The notes: a model not told the origin generated them from the letters alone. DNA of 64,000 nucleotides from Apoderus coryli (GCA_911728435.2 OU452209.1:10894869-10958868), one strand, 5' to 3'; shown: positions 1-12,212, numbered from the stretch's first letter. Program-made: numbers and translations.

Positions 1-724
1 TAAAGAATTTGAATTTACCTTCTAATTAGTGTATGTTGACATTTTTCCCGCCTAAAAAGAAATTTTTCTAATTCATGGGTGTTATAGGTTCCTTCATTTG
101 GATTTCTATACGTACCTAAATAGAAATTCTTATAAAATGGAACCTACCTATTGAAATGATAAACAATAAGAAAAAAGTACTACTACAATTACAATTTTTG
201 TTTAATGTTTGTGACTAGTTAATTTTCTATTTTAATCTAGTAATGAATTCCTTTTAAGTTTTCATCTCTAAAGATTTTTTCACAAAATGTAGATACTATG
301 TATAAATGTTTAAATTCCATGTTTTTAAAGACCTGAAATATCAATACTGTCTGCTATGTGTAATATTTTACTAGTGCCACTGCTGATGGAATTATATCGA
401 AACATGGCTGGCTAATTTACATTTGAACATATACAGGGTTACTAGTAAGTAGACCTGAATATTTTAGGACGTGACAGCAGGAGTCATAAGAAGCCAATTT
501 GACCAGGGTACTAGGTCCAAAGTGGATCCTTTTCCAGATATTCGATTTTTAAGATTTTTTGGGAAAGTGTCACCTTGAAGTCGAATATTTATAATATTTT
601 TTTAATTTAGTCTTTTGAAGATTTTTTGATGGTGTTTTGTTAAAAACTTAATTAAAAGTAAAATTTAAAGTACCAGAAATCTGGTAATTACTGAAGCGGT
701 AGCCCTTTAAAGCAACATTAAATG
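1..724. other. Non-coding AT-rich DNA, no gene seen
   Basis: No supported coding region. A string near 434 (ACAGGGTTACTAGTAAG) resembles the termini of the small DNA transposons elsewhere in the window, but I see no matching right end. Confidence 0.5.
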
Positions 725-1596
725 TAAAATATTAACAACACTTTTATTTAAATCGACGGTTTGTCAAAAATATCTCAGTCACATTTTTTGTGCAGATTAT
801 TTAATAAACATCTACATGGTTTTAGCTATCCAAAAAGATAAAATAGTTGGTTTATCTGTGTATGATCTTTTGGTAAATTCGATAACAAATCACTGAGGTA
901 GTCAAATCCCGACTAACGCTATTTCAATGTTTACCACTGTGGTGATTTAAACCGTTGTGATTGGTCGTCTACAACAACAGTATGCTCCTAGTGATCCCCG
1001 GTGGGGATTCTCCACTTATTTGTTATGTGCTTTCGTCATTTGTATGCAATACATCAAGTTCGCTGTGTTAAAGACACTGTTATTTTGTTATTGTTATTTA
1101 GTATCTAGTAATTTAATATTATATGTTTGTCTTTGTTTCACCCTTCCCCCAAAATATCTTTATTAAAGTAAGTCCATTTTGAATGATTTTTAAGGCTTCT
1201 TACACAGATAAGCCAACAATTGATTAAATGAATAATAACATATTGAATTACTACTAAATAACAATAACAAAATAACAGTGTCTATAACACAGCGAACTTG
1301 ATGTATTGCATACAAATGACGAAAGCACACTAAAAATTAAGTGGGGGTGGGGAATCCCCACCGGGGATCACTAGCATACTGTTGTTGTGGACGACCAATC
1401 ACAATAGTCGGGATTTGACTACTTCAGTGCTTTGTTATCGAATTTATCAAAAGATCATACACAGATAAGCCAACTATTTTATCTTTTTGGATAGCTAAAA
1501 ACATGTAGATGTTTTTTAAAAACTCTGCACAAAAAATGTTACTGAAATATTTTTGACAAACCGTCGATTTAAATAAAAGTGTTGTTAATATTTTAC
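725..1596. repeat. Long imperfect inverted repeat (fold-back element)
   Basis: Two arms of about 400 bp face each other. The outer end of the left arm (TAAAATATTAACAACAC near 726) is the reverse complement of the right arm's end near 1580-1596. The inner part of the left arm (GTTATTTTGTTATTG near 1078) matches its complement near 1260. The arms differ at scattered sites, and a spacer of roughly 100 bp lies around 1130-1220. The short open frame at 957-1166 lies inside an arm and is not a gene. No clear target duplication is visible at the ends. This is probably a fold-back or long-TIR non-autonomous DNA transposon, or two copies of one element head to head. Confidence 0.75.
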
Positions 1597-1719
1597 CAAA
1601 TTTTCAAATAGCAGTAGGGCCCAGTGATATACTCGTATCATTTTTTGAAAGCATTTTTTGTATGCTTTACAGCGATATTTGCCTCTATAATTTCACCAGT
1701 TATGTAGTTGGAATCTGTA

Positions 1720-2646
1720 ACTCGTATTACAATATAATGGATAGGTTGGTTGAGTATTGTGCTCAACGCAGTTTATTCTTGGATCTGCCAAAGTGCGTTG
1801 CACATATAATTTCCAAGAAATAACAATATCCATGATTACGACTATATACTATTGCATGGTAACCATTCGTTGGTTAAGGTCGCAGAAGTGAGAGATCTGG
1901 GCGTAATCATGGATAATAAAATGATGTTTAATCAACATATTGACGCACTCATAACTAACTAGCTGTAACAGAACTTTGGGGTTTATTATTAGAAATTCCA
2001 AAGATTGCAAGAATCCTAGAACATTGTTGTCTTTATATTATTCTCTTGTTTACGGAAAGCTGAGTTTCGCAATATGCGTGCTATAAGTATACAACGTATC
2101 TAGTATACAACATAAGTTTTTGAAATACTTCGCGAATAAGTCCGACATCATACTGAGTTTCCCCGTAAATTACAATCTCATTATGAGAAGATATTTAATA
2201 ATATCGTTGCAAAAGAGAAGGCAACTTTCTAATTTATTATTTATATTTAAGATTTTAAAAAGCTTACTACAGTCAGATTCTATTTTAGAAAACATTATTT
2301 TTAACGAGCCACTTAGAACATTAAGAAACAATGAATTATTATTTATTCCATTTAGACGAACTAATGCTGGACAAAATTCTCCTATCTGTATAGGATGTTT
2401 TTTTTGTTTTTAATTCGTTGATTTTGGATTTCGATTATCTCAATATGTCTAAATATACATTTAAGATATTTGCAAGAAACATCATTAATGAATACTAACA
2501 CTAACTGTATTTTTTACACTTTTATGTATGATTTGTTTTTAAGTTCTATTGATTAACCCACTGAACATGTAGATTATACTGTGGGTACTGTTTTTGGATC
2601 TTTGATCTGTGTGTACCCCGAATTGTTAAATAAATAAATAAATAAT
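1720..2646 (+). mobile_element. 3' fragment of a Jockey/CR1-type LINE
   Basis: Conceptual translation in shifting frames gives the region just downstream of the reverse transcriptase core (VAEVRDLGVIMDNKMMFNQH, then a SLVYGKLSF-like stretch). A 97-codon frame at 2120-2413 resembles the C-terminal tail of such ORF2 proteins. The copy ends in a short TAAA microsatellite (2627-2646), the expected 3' tail. It is strongly 5'-truncated and frameshifted, hence dead. A related tail domain is seen in the minus-strand copy at 33.8-35.1 kb. Confidence 0.7.
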
Positions 2647-3435
2647 ATACATTAATTTTTGAATAAAGTAGTTAGTTTGTTACGTTAGTTTATTGGAAAT
2701 AATGAAAATAATACAATTATAATAATAATTTATTATTTAAATTCTGTTTCGTTACGCAAGTCATATATCTTGTATTATACCTACATATTACACAACCGAT
2801 TTTTTATAGTTATCTAGTCGACCAAGTAAGTGTAGGGATTTAAACAACAGCAAAGCAAGTTTTCACTCGTTCGATACTCTCCTTTTCTCTTTTCTCTCAC
2901 CTGTATTCGTACAGTTGATTTGTGCTGGCCCTACAAGTCGTAAAATCGGCGGTACGCTTTAGATCGCAATATAAGAAAGGATTTACTTACAGTGCGGGGA
3001 CTACTATATTATTTATTACACTAGTTTAAAAACGTGTGTTTACTGGGTATGCACATCAACTTTTTATATCAGATTTTGTAAACCAAGTACCGAATACCTT
3101 TTCAAACAAATTTTATGTACGGATATTTTTGTTCCTCAAAATTCTCTGGTCGGCAACCTTAGTTGGAGAGAAACATCTACCTCAAAATTCTCTCCCTAGT
3201 TGGACGACTGAAATAAACTAACAGACAGACTCTCCTTATAATAATGACAATGGGAGTAATAGGTGATACGTGGAGGCTTTTGGTCTGTGGAATTCGACTT
3301 ATGTTCATTTTTAATAATTCGGGAAGCATTAGTATTGCATATTAATTTGGTAAGTAGTGATTTTGAGTAAGAGTTATTGACAAATGCATGAAAAAGGAAT
3401 TTTTGGTTTTTTTCTTAAGGGATTGATGGCTACTT
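2647..3435. other. No gene seen; short local duplication
   Basis: No coding signal is supported. Around 3137-3205 the string CCTCAAAATTCTCT occurs twice, each time followed by a variant of CTTAGTTGGA, so a small tandem duplication is present. Confidence 0.4.
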
Positions 3436-3439
3436 TTTT

Positions 3440-3900
3440 CAATTCAGGATTTAAGAGATATTAATTTTTGTTTTATCAGAATGAAATGAGTTGTAATTCA
3501 AATACCTTCGTGCACTCGAAGGTTTTAGGTACAAATCTAAAATTATTATTTTTTTGTAAGAAGTAGTCCATGACAAAATTATTTTGAGGAAATATAAAAG
3601 TCATTTCGTGGAGGGTGTACTATTTTCTCATTCTCATCTCATTTGTTGTATTGGTTAAAAACTGTCAGGATTTCATTCTGTTTATCTTGGTGAATAAAAC
3701 AAATCAAGTCGTCAACGTATTTCTTAATAAAGGGTAAGGAAAACGAAAGTTTAGGGATAAACTCATCGAGCGCATCATCCATCACGTACTACGCAATAAT
3801 GGGAGATATACTTAGTTGCTGCCATCGGTGTTTGTGGATATTGTTGTCCATCTTTTTTTTTTGTTGCTAAAACATATTTATGGGATATAACAAATTTGGA
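3440..3900 (-). mobile_element. Penelope-like retroelement, reverse transcriptase relic
   Basis: Read on the minus strand, the DNA encodes in pieces the Penelope RT signature: SPIIAQYVMDDALDEFIPKL (with a stop) near 3760-3810, then KKYVDDLICFIHQDK with the catalytic YVDD box near 3685-3725, then YLKPSSARRYLNYNSFHSDK near 3480-3540, which matches the family's KPTSSGRYLNF-type motif. Frames are broken by stops and poly-A runs, so this is a pseudogene. A GIY-YIG endonuclease piece of the same class occurs at 18.9-19.1 kb. Confidence 0.7.
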
Positions 3901-3969
3901 AGCACGTTTTAAACCGCATTTTTTGACGATTCGAAAGAAAAAAAAAATTGTTAAAAAATCCGCTGTCAA

Positions 3970-4790
3970 TTTCTCACTTGAATTCGTTGGCGGTTGTAAG
4001 CGGAAAGTTAGTTTTAAAATGGCAGCCTGTCAAAGTTTAAAAAAATCATATTTTTTTCATGGTTAATAGAAAATACCCATGTTACATACCAAACGAAAAA
4101 GCACATAAATCTCTACAATGTTTATTTGGAACCTTTTTTTATTGCTGGTATATTTAAGAATGTAGGTCAACATAAAGTAAAAAAAAATTAAAAAATGTCA
4201 TCACCTGCTACACCTGTAATTATTTTTGACAAATCAACACTTATCATATTTAAGCTTAAGCCAACAGGGGTAAGTTTCGAAAAACAAATATTTTTCTAAA
4301 AATTATGTTTAATTTACTCAAAAGCATTAAAACAGTCGTAGAAAAAGTATAATGTGAAACTCACATGAAATGACCATTTCCTACTCGTATGATTTGCAAA
4401 CGATCATCATCATACTCCTACTCTATGTGAAATATATGTAAAAAGTATTCTTTTTTATTTTAAAATTATTTAATAAAACTCTCAAAACCACACCCAAAAT
4501 CATTTATTATTTGTCATCACATAAAACAACGTATTTCTAACAGCTCTTATTAACATCTGTCTTCTATTACATCTTATCTTCTACTGATACTGGTTCGGCC
4601 GTCCTTATTGTATCGAAACCAAAACCTGTTTGTCTGGTGTGACGTAGGCGAACCACGTCGGAATGTACTTTACAGGGGATGATTGCTAACATATATGTCA
4701 TTTCATGTTTTTTAATTGAACCTGTTAATTTCATGTATTTGATGATGATGAAATTAATTATCTAGTAATCACTATAAGGTTTACCTATAG
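3970..4790. other. Non-coding stretch, nothing recognised
   Basis: Very AT-rich with poly-T runs. No open frame, RNA gene or clear repeat boundary is supported. Confidence 0.4.
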
Positions 4791-5689
4791 ATATGTATAT
4801 TTTTAATTTTGCATGGAAAAGCACATATTGGTAGTAATAGGAAGATTTTTTCAAAATTATAATATTTGTCAAGTCAGCCATGAGAATTTGACAAACCATA
4901 TATTTAAACAATAACATAATAAATAAATACATTTTTAACTTAAATTAAATAACAAAATATACATAAATACTGATAAATTTTATAATAAATGTTCAAAATG
5001 ATTGGACTCTAGACACATTTGAATCCTTTTCTTAAATCCTTCAACAAATTTATCGTGGTGTAACGCTTCTAAACGCTTCGTTTATTTGCTCCTTCATCTC
5101 CTCTATTAAAAAGCTTTTCATTTTCGATGATTTTGTTCCTGCCCATGTACAAAATTCAACACCATTTAAAATCAATATTGAAAAGTTCTGGATGCAGTTG
5201 CACTGTGTTTGGGTGGTTCTTTTGTTAAACTGCCGTAACAGTCTCTCGAAGAACGCTTTTTTGGGATTATTTTGCACGGGGAACCTTTGAGCGTATACGC
5301 TCGTATTGTTTTATTAAATTTAAGTATTACTACACTTGCGGCATAGGAAATGCAGTGTAGCGTTGAATTAAGATTAATAATCTTATAATAAGAATAGCTT
5401 TTTTTCCGTGTAAACTGGCGATGCCAGTAAAGCGTTTTTGGACCATTCTCTCATGTCCATTCTTTCTCCTTTGGAATAGATTCGCATTTTTGATTAATTG
5501 AATTAAATCAAATATCACTGATAAAAAACTGTTTCATGACAAATTCCCAATTCTGGTAAGACTATTTGACAGTAAATATCAAATTAAAAAAAATGCATTC
5601 TGTCTTCTCCAATTCTCATGGCTGACTTGATAAATATTATAATTTTGAAAATTCTTCCTGTTATTATGCAAAATTAAAGATATACATAT
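4791..5689 (-). mobile_element. DNA transposon with about 90-bp inverted repeats
   Basis: The left end (ATATGTATAT then TTTAATTTTGCA) is repeated in inverse orientation at 5600-5689. The best-matched part is TTGTCAAGTCAGCCATGAGA near 4867 against its complement near 5620. The left arm carries a roughly 20-bp extra segment after TTTTGCA. Between the arms the minus strand holds a 75-codon open piece (5050-5277) ending IEEMKEQINEAFRSVTPR. That resembles the C-terminal end of mariner/Tc-type transposases, where an EAFRxIxP motif is common. The transposase is only a fragment, so the copy is non-autonomous. Confidence 0.6.
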
Positions 5690-6845
5690 AACAATAATAA
5701 TAATAATAATAATTCATTTATTTTTGCAATAAAAAAATACAAACTACAGAATATTGTATAATATTTAGAAACATATAACATTGCAAAAAAAGGAGACTAA
5801 ATCAATTTTAAAATTGTTCAAAGTTAGTCCCCGATTTAGAAATAATAAATGAAATTAAAAAAATATCCGTATCCTAGCAATGACACCCTAGGTTTATATA
5901 ATATAAATTATAAAAGTATGAATGAACTTCCTCCCACAGAACCACAATAAAACTAATTTCAATAAGAATAAATTGAGGAAAAAAAAAATGAGAAAAAAAA
6001 AATGCACAGCCAAGCAAAGCAAATACGAGCTCAACATGAAACGAAAAAGACATCACCCCTCCCACACCTCCAACACTATTCAATTTCCATAAGAAAGGCC
6101 CCATACTTACATTTGAATGATTTTGGTTTTAAGAATTTCATATTGTTCGGTATGCTATTATATACTTTATAAATATTGTAAGAATATGATCTCTGGAAAA
6201 TTGCTGTTTGATGAGCCGGTGGAGAGATTAAACCCTTAAACCGTAAATTGACATTATGTACATCCGTACGATACCGAATTTTTTCTACAAGATATGGGGG
6301 GCAAGTATTAATAATTATTTTGTGAAATAATGATGCAGTATGAAGCCTGCTTCGCCCTGCCATAGACAACCAGCCGGTCTCTTTTAGTTTGTAACTAACT
6401 CTTTGGTATTTCCTAATGCGATATATGTAAGGAAGACAGGATTTTTGCACTTTTTGAATTCTTTCAATATCCAAGCTATCCAGACACGGTCCATATACCG
6501 CATCACAATAATTAAAATGGCTAAGTACAAGAGAGTTACACAATTTCTTTTTAATATTTATATTAATTAGTTTCCGATTAGGATAAATCATTTTTAAATT
6601 ACCATAAGCTCTTCTTAAACAATTATTAATGTGTGATTTAAATCTCAAAGACGAATCAATTTCCAATCCAAGATTCTTAGAAGACCTGGATAGTTTTACA
6701 GTTTGACCCAGTATCTGAACATTGAACATAGGTTCAAGAAGCTCCTTCTGTTTGCCAAACAATATTACCACTGACTTTTCAGGATTTAATACCAGATTAT
6801 TATTATTATATCTATAGGAAAACTTTACTTTAACTTTAATTTTTG
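5690..6845 (-). mobile_element. CR1-like LINE, 3' half (RT C-terminus)
   Basis: A minus-strand open frame (6076-6912, first part not element-derived) encodes the part after the RT catalytic box. It reads NNLVLNPEKSVVILFG, then SKNLGLEIDSSLRFKSHIN and CNSLVLSHFNYCDAVYGPCL, and ends near SPPAHQTAIFQRSYSYN. The same motifs in the same order appear in the intact 751-codon ORF at 61416-63671, so both belong to one family. The 3' end is an (ATT)n tail, seen on the + strand as the AAT repeat at 5692-5713, directly against the inverted-repeat element at 4791-5689. The copy is 5'-truncated near 6830. Confidence 0.8.
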
Positions 6846-7495
6846 CATCAAAACCAAAGACCTTAGTAACACAGGAGACAAAATATTTCATTGATAACGT
6901 GCTTTCAAACACGAGCCAACATTACTTGTAAACAAGTAATGTGTAAGAGAGAGAAAGACTTATCCTTGTCGCCTTCAAGTTGCTCATTGGCAACGTTGTA
7001 ATCTCCGGTATGCGTTCTGCAGCCAGTGGCGTACTGATCGCTGACTGCTTTTGAACTATGTATACAATACATAATATATAATTAATAGCATACATTAAAA
7101 AGCCAACGTGCCGAGAATTTAACCGATATTCAACTTATTTTGAAACTGAAATTTAGTCGATATTTAATTGGAATGAGTTTTTCAGTAAAATAATTTAAAT
7201 ATTAATATGTATAAGGTAATCGCTAAGAAAGCCTGTTAATCTTTCTTTGTAGTAGGTATTTCTTGATATAGCTGAAAAACCTTCATTTCGTATATCGAAA
7301 AAACGATACTTAAATTAATATATTTATGTATAATTTGAAGATAATTTAATTTTAAAATCATTTTATGCATTACAAATAGGAAGTCAGGAAATAAAAAAAG
7401 GCACATTATTCTCAATAGTTTATTTTTAGCTATATATATTAAATTAAACACAATGATAATAAATAATAATTATCTACTATGAACATACAAATTAA
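6846..7495. other. No gene seen; short palindrome and shared segment
   Basis: A perfect palindrome, ACATTACTTGT-AA-ACAAGTAATGT, lies at about 6921-6944. The segment near 6830-6880 (minus strand TCTCCTGTGTTACTAAGG) recurs at about 9113 on the plus strand, so both are copies of an unclassified repeat. Confidence 0.4.
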
Positions 7496-7870
7496 TTATG
7501 TTTTTGCAGACTTTATGCAGTTTCTGTATCGCTTTTTAATAAGTATGAAGTTTATTTGATTGCGAATAATTCTTTCAGGGGTATGGGCGCTAGAGGTCCA
7601 CGTATAGAGCCTTCTATTTGGAAGTTTAAAAAAGGTGTTTGAGACAATGAAATCATGTTCCTGACAGAACTGAACTAGCCGGTCTCCTCTAACGTTTGCT
7701 GTACCTAATCCGTATATAGCGGTAATATGCTCTCGTGGTGTACTTCCTACTTTGGCATTAAAATCGCCCATGATAAAAGTCACCTCTGATTTTTTCGCCA
7801 GCTTCACGGTATCTGTGATTTGTTCCTTAAAACTATCAATAGATCTTTTAATGATTTTACGCGGATTTTA
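7496..7870 (-). mobile_element. RTE-like LINE, endonuclease-domain fragment
   Basis: The minus strand encodes part of the apurinic endonuclease-like domain of a non-LTR retrotransposon. The frame runs EVTFIMGDFNAKVG (the GDFN catalytic motif), then YGLGTANVRGDRLVQFCQ, NTFFKLPNRRLYTWTSSAH and RNQINFILIKKRYRNCI. In intact relatives the last motif is IDYILxxRRxR. The reading frame starts about 20 codons upstream of the first Met (SIDSFKEQITDTVKLAKK). It is an isolated domain of about 120 residues with no RT after it in this orientation. Confidence 0.8.
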
Positions 7871-8571
7871 AGTCGTCTAACTTGATTTTGTAAGGTGTGT
7901 ATTCTTTTCCTTTGGCACGTTATTTTATTTTTTTAAATTCCTATATTTTTTCTTCTCTTAGTAGGGGTTGAAAGTCACTACTATCCATATCACCAAGATA
8001 ACGCCTTTTCCTAAAAAATATCAAGCCCCTGGTAAATTATACTAAAAAAAGAGCTTTTTATGAACAAATATCAAAATTCCATAACAGTAAAATGTAAATT
8101 TGAATAATGTACCAAATATACCAACATTTAGCTTCAGCCTCTTTATATCACCCGCTTCTGAAACATGTTTAGATTGGATTTTTTGGCAAAAGTGGTCCTT
8201 TAGCAATGCCAACTAAAGAAAACCAGAGTTTTCGTTTTTCCGGTTCCTGATGAAGCCTAATTTAAAAAATACAATATAAGTACCTAATGTAAAAAGGCTA
8301 TAATCAGCCTTATACTCCAGAGCTAGGGAGGTAATATCCTACGTAGATTTACCACTTACTTCTTTAATGCTGCTTTGAATTACTAAGCGGTTACATTGTT
8401 GGGCGTAAATGAACCAACATTATTTTCAGAAAGTATCTGTTTGCTTTTGTTACTAATAATTTAATAGAAATAAAAATTCAAAATGTAACAAATTTATCAT
8501 ATCAAACAAACCCCGCCACTGTGTAAACTAACACCAAACACAAACAAATTTCCAAACATAACCACACTTAC
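7871..8571. other. Non-coding stretch, nothing recognised
   Basis: No supported coding, RNA or repeat feature. If the THAP exon at 8572-8636 is a real gene, this is its first intron. Confidence 0.4.
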
Positions 8572-8636
8572 CTGTGAAAAGTTAAATCTGGAAATAAACT
8601 ATCCACTTTTCCACAAACTACACAACCACGAACCAT
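8572..8636 (-). CDS. Putative first coding exon of a THAP-domain protein
   Basis: A minus-strand ATG opens MVRGCVVCGKVDSLFPDLTF followed by H and a split Arg codon, and ends at a consensus donor (CACAG then GTAAGTG). This is the start of a THAP zinc finger: Met-Val, the first Cys pair (C5, C8) and the F-P-D-L-T-F-H-R element are all in place, and THAP proteins are very often interrupted at this HR position. The exon is 65 nt and leaves two bases of the Arg codon. I do not see the second exon (expected to begin FP and to carry the C-x2-H half) in the lower coordinates. It may be a host THAP gene or the front of a P-type transposon. Confidence 0.55.
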
Positions 8637-9688
8637 AGTTATTCAATAAATATTTAAAGTTTAAAAAAACACACACAAGAATACCGCAAAACAGGAAAAT
8701 ACTTCAAAAAACGATGAAAAGCGCTAATGACATGAGTGTTTCTCAACGTCAACGTCGCAAATTATAATTTCATTCATAACGCCGTGTTCTGTCGTACAAG
8801 AAGCGTAAAGTTGTAAACGATGTTGCCGTAGTGCGCTTTTATTTTACTATGATAATAATTCCTAAAATAAAATAATTATCCCGTTTTGTACAATTTAATC
8901 TTAAAATGAACTAATTTATAACCTAAGTATAGTAATAAAAATTTTTATTAACATCCTAGTTACAAATAATTATTTACATCGCTCATTTTTTATTTGTTGT
9001 GACAAAAATTTAAAGATATTCCAAATACATTTGTAAGTCTGGCAATGCTTGTATTAGGATAAATAGAGGAAGGGACGATGTTTGCTAACCCTGAAAACGT
9101 AAACAATGTGGTCTCCTGTGTTATTAAGGTCTTTGATCAAAACCCTGTATTTGATGCAAAAATTAAAGTCTAACTGAAACTAAGAGATTCAAGTAAAAAT
9201 TCGCCTAATATTATGAATATGTGGATTTTCCACGAAAACGTCAAGAGTTATCCATAGGAAAGTCTTATAGTATTTGACAGATAATTACTTTGTGCATCTA
9301 ATTTTGACCACATATACCGGGTTTTCCATTTGAAATAAACAAGTTATTTAAAATTAAACTTTACGTTCATATAACTTATCATCACCCGCATATTATTGGA
9401 CACCCTGTATTTAGTATTGGCGGTTTTTCATAGTTGGCGTAACAAGTGATGAGTGGGTATATTTATCAGCCCAGATTGGCTTAAAAAGAACAAACGAATA
9501 GATGTGAGTTTTTTCAATCAAATTATGTATATATTTTTATAAAAATTAAAATATTTAAACACCTGTCAGGTTTAGGTGACATGTACTTTAATGAAAGTTT
9601 GTTTTATTTTGAACGGGAAATCTAAAAATATATTCATTCCATTTAAAAAAAGACAACTATCGTTCATTTCTTATATTTGGGACACCCT
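8637..9688. other. Transposon-end remnants, no gene
   Basis: Contains several strings of the type GGACACCCTGTAT (9409, 9681), typical of ends of small Tc/mariner-like elements here, and the segment near 9113 shared with 6830-6880. No coding frame is supported. Confidence 0.4.
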
Positions 9689-9701
9689 GTATAGATTCAC
9701 A
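9689..9701. repeat. Target-site duplication, left copy
   Basis: GTATAGATTCACA occurs here and again at 10734-10746, exactly bracketing the LINE fragment between them. Confidence 0.85.
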
Positions 9702-10733
9702 GATGGGAATACCGCATCACCTAACATCACTCATTAAAAATCTCTACGACAATAATATAGCATATGTCAGAGTCGAAAATGATCTAACAGACCCCTTTCG
9801 TGTGGAAAAAGGTGTCAGACAGGGTTGCATCTAAGTCCCCTTCTATTCAACATTTACGGGGAATGGATCATGAGAAGAGCCTTAGAAGACTGGAATGGAG
9901 GTATAACTATGGGAGGCAACAAAATCAGTAACCTTCGATATGCCGATGACACTACCCTGATTGCATCATCGAAGGAGGAGCTCACTGAACTTTTGAAACG
10001 AGTGGAACGGTTTAGTAATGAGGTTGGCCTAAGTATCAATAAAAACAAGACCAAAATTATGATTGTAGACAGAGTAAATAACAATCAACCTGAGACAAAA
10101 AGTATGAATCATATAGAAACGGTCCACAAATTTGTCTACCTGGGCTCCTTAATATCTAATGATGGTGGCTCTAGTGATGAAATAAAACGCATAAGTGCAG
10201 TGGCAAAGGAAGCAATGGTAAAACTTTCAAACATCTGGTAAAGCCACGACATCTCAATTAACACCAAAATGAGGTTGGTCAGAAGCCTGATCTTCTCCAT
10301 TTTTCTCTACGAGTCAGAATGCTGGACACTGAAACAGTCGGATAAGAATAAAATAGACGCTTTCGAAATGTACTGTTGGCGTAGAATGCTGAAAGTGTCG
10401 TGGACCGAAAAGAGGACCAATCAATCCATTCTGGATCAACTAAAAATAAGGAAGAGACTACGCACAATAGTAGTAGAAAAAATTGCCAAATTTTTTGGCC
10501 ATGTAGTGAGGAGGAAAGGATTAGAAAGACTCACTTTGGAGGGTTGGGTAAATGGCAAAAGATCCCGAGGAAGGTCCCCAACAAGATATACAGACCTCGT
10601 AACGAATATTACAGAGGAAAACTTAACACAAACATTCAAATTGGCCGAAGATCGACAACAATGGAATGTCATTACAAAAGATAGCCCATGATCACGATGC
10701 TCGCAGTCGAGCTCCCGACCAGGAAGAAGAAGA
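9702..10733 (+). mobile_element. 5'-truncated RTE-like LINE with 13-bp target duplication
   Basis: The copy begins inside the reverse transcriptase (LIKNLYDNNIAYVRV, then VEKGVRQGCI). A frameshift near 9830 leads to SPLLFNIYGEWIM and the catalytic YADD box (RYADDTTLIASS, near 9937-9970). The downstream frame 9825-10691 is interrupted only by one TAA at 10239-10241. It contains the typical C-terminal region ECWTLKQSDKNKIDAFEMYC, RRMLKVSW, FGHVVRR and a GKRSRGRSPTRYTD stretch. The 3' end is a GAAGAAGAAGAG tail. Identical 13-bp flanks show target-primed insertion. It is inactive but relatively young. Confidence 0.88.
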
Positions 10734-10746
10734 GTATAGATTCACA
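10734..10746. repeat. Target-site duplication, right copy
   Basis: Second copy of GTATAGATTCACA; see 9689-9701. Confidence 0.85.
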
Positions 10747-11307
10747 ATATTTTTAAAATTTAGCCATAAATCATTTTTATCGAACCCATGAATAAAACTT
10801 TTTGGAAATTAAATAGTTTAGCCACATTATTCCGTGTCGTATGGCGTGAATCGATGAGTTTCCATTTTTTATAAAAATTATACTATTTGTATTAAAAAGT
10901 ACCCGAGTCGGCATAGGTACCCATTTAGAGGTAAACAAATTTTGGGTCTCATTTATTATTTCAAAAAATATAAATCAAATTGTGGCATTTTGTAGAAAAA
11001 AACCTAGTTTGCCAATGTCACTAAATCTCAAACCTTAACAGAAAAAGATATTCATACCTGCTGAATGGATGGATACCCCGATCCCATTTAGTCACATAAA
11101 GGTTAAACAAAAAATCAAAAATCTTCAGGCTCGACTAATTTATAAAGAACTCTAATATATTTCTTTTCGCAAAACATATCAGAAGTTTTTTAAATATTAG
11201 GATTAGGACTTTGATATTTTTATAACATTCAAGCACTTACAAAGTTGTCGAAGAATCTAAATATTAGTGGTAATTTCTAATAAAACACTAGGATAAATCC
11301 GACTTAC
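10747..11307. other. Non-coding stretch, nothing recognised
   Basis: No supported feature. It would be intronic if the GPCR-like exon to the right is real. Confidence 0.4.
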
Positions 11308-11491
11308 CTGTGAATCCTAGGGCAATTATAATCGGTACACAATAAACTTTAATTGAATGTAAATACGTAAAAAACATGGGGCAAGTTTCCCAAAATTCTG
11401 TGGTATTTAATGAGGTATTGTCAATGTTTGCATTTAACTTTTCCATACTTAAAAATGTGTGTAGTGTCGTAATATTATTTCCGAGATGCAT
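11308..11491 (-). CDS. Putative first coding exon of a class-A GPCR
   Basis: The minus-strand frame starts MHLGNNITTLHTF and later reads NTSLNTTEFWETCPMFFTYL, then a hydrophobic stretch IKVYCVPIIIALGFTG that ends at a consensus splice donor (CACAG then GTAAGTC). Three N-glycosylation sequons (NIT, NTS, NTT) before a single membrane segment ending G-x-x-G are what an extracellular N-terminus plus the first part of TM1 of a rhodopsin-type receptor look like. TM1 normally ends GN, and the split codon G-GN then Asn would be supplied by exon 2. The exon is 61 codons plus one base. An internal Met (MEKLNANIDN) could be the start instead. Exon 2 is not seen to the left, so the intron would leave the window. 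Confidence 0.5.
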
Positions 11492-12212
11492 CTTGGTATT
11501 GGATAATGCTGCATACAGTTGAAAAGTTTCCGCGAAAACTGTTGCTGGAAACTTTTATTGTGCCATGAAGCAGTGTCGATATGTGCGCATATATTATGTT
11601 TCTGTTGGATAGGATGGTCAGAGAATTAACGCATAATTAAATTCTACCTGAAACGTTGCATACAGAGTGGTATTTTTTTCAAAAGACAAAAAGGTAATTA
11701 TTTACAATATTCTAATTGTATTGTAATTGTGTACGTAAATGCCACTAATAATGCATTCTGGAATTTAGCGGTAAAAGACGAATTATAAAACACCTAAACT
11801 TTAGCCAACGTTTCATCTATTATACACATATTTCTTCAGGGCCTAATTTAAAGAAAATATGTGATAATTATTTTTTAGTCTCTATATCATATTATGTGGG
11901 GTGTTGCTATATTCGATCTACAACCCCAGATTTAGGGGCATATACCTTTAAAGGGCTGAGTCATAGAATAAATAAACAGAGAATGTGATCTGCTGGTGGA
12001 TGAAGAGATTGCGCATATTATTGCGCACTCAAAGTCGCCATGTTTTCTTATACACTCATTGTCGTCGGAATATTTTACTTGTGCTTTGCCATTTCAAGTG
12101 ATTTGTTTTCCAGTGCCGTAGTATTCTGTGTGATATATAGTTATATTTATAGTTTTATAAACTTTTGAGAGTGATATTGTTTATTTTGAAATGCAAAAAA
12201 TGATGATGCGGC
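11492..12212. other. No gene seen; ribozyme-like motif
   Basis: Near 11805-11835 the minus strand reads CTGAAGA, a stem-like segment, then GAAACGTTGG, the kind of motif seen beside Penelope remnants. Otherwise nothing is recognised. Confidence 0.35.

Noticed and set aside
957..1166. 69-codon ORF with hydrophobic stretch
   Set aside because: It lies within one arm of the fold-back repeat and its mirror copy does not preserve it.
5874..6104. 76-codon hydrophobic minus-strand ORF
   Set aside because: It sits in the 3' untranslated part of the CR1-like LINE; composition explains it.
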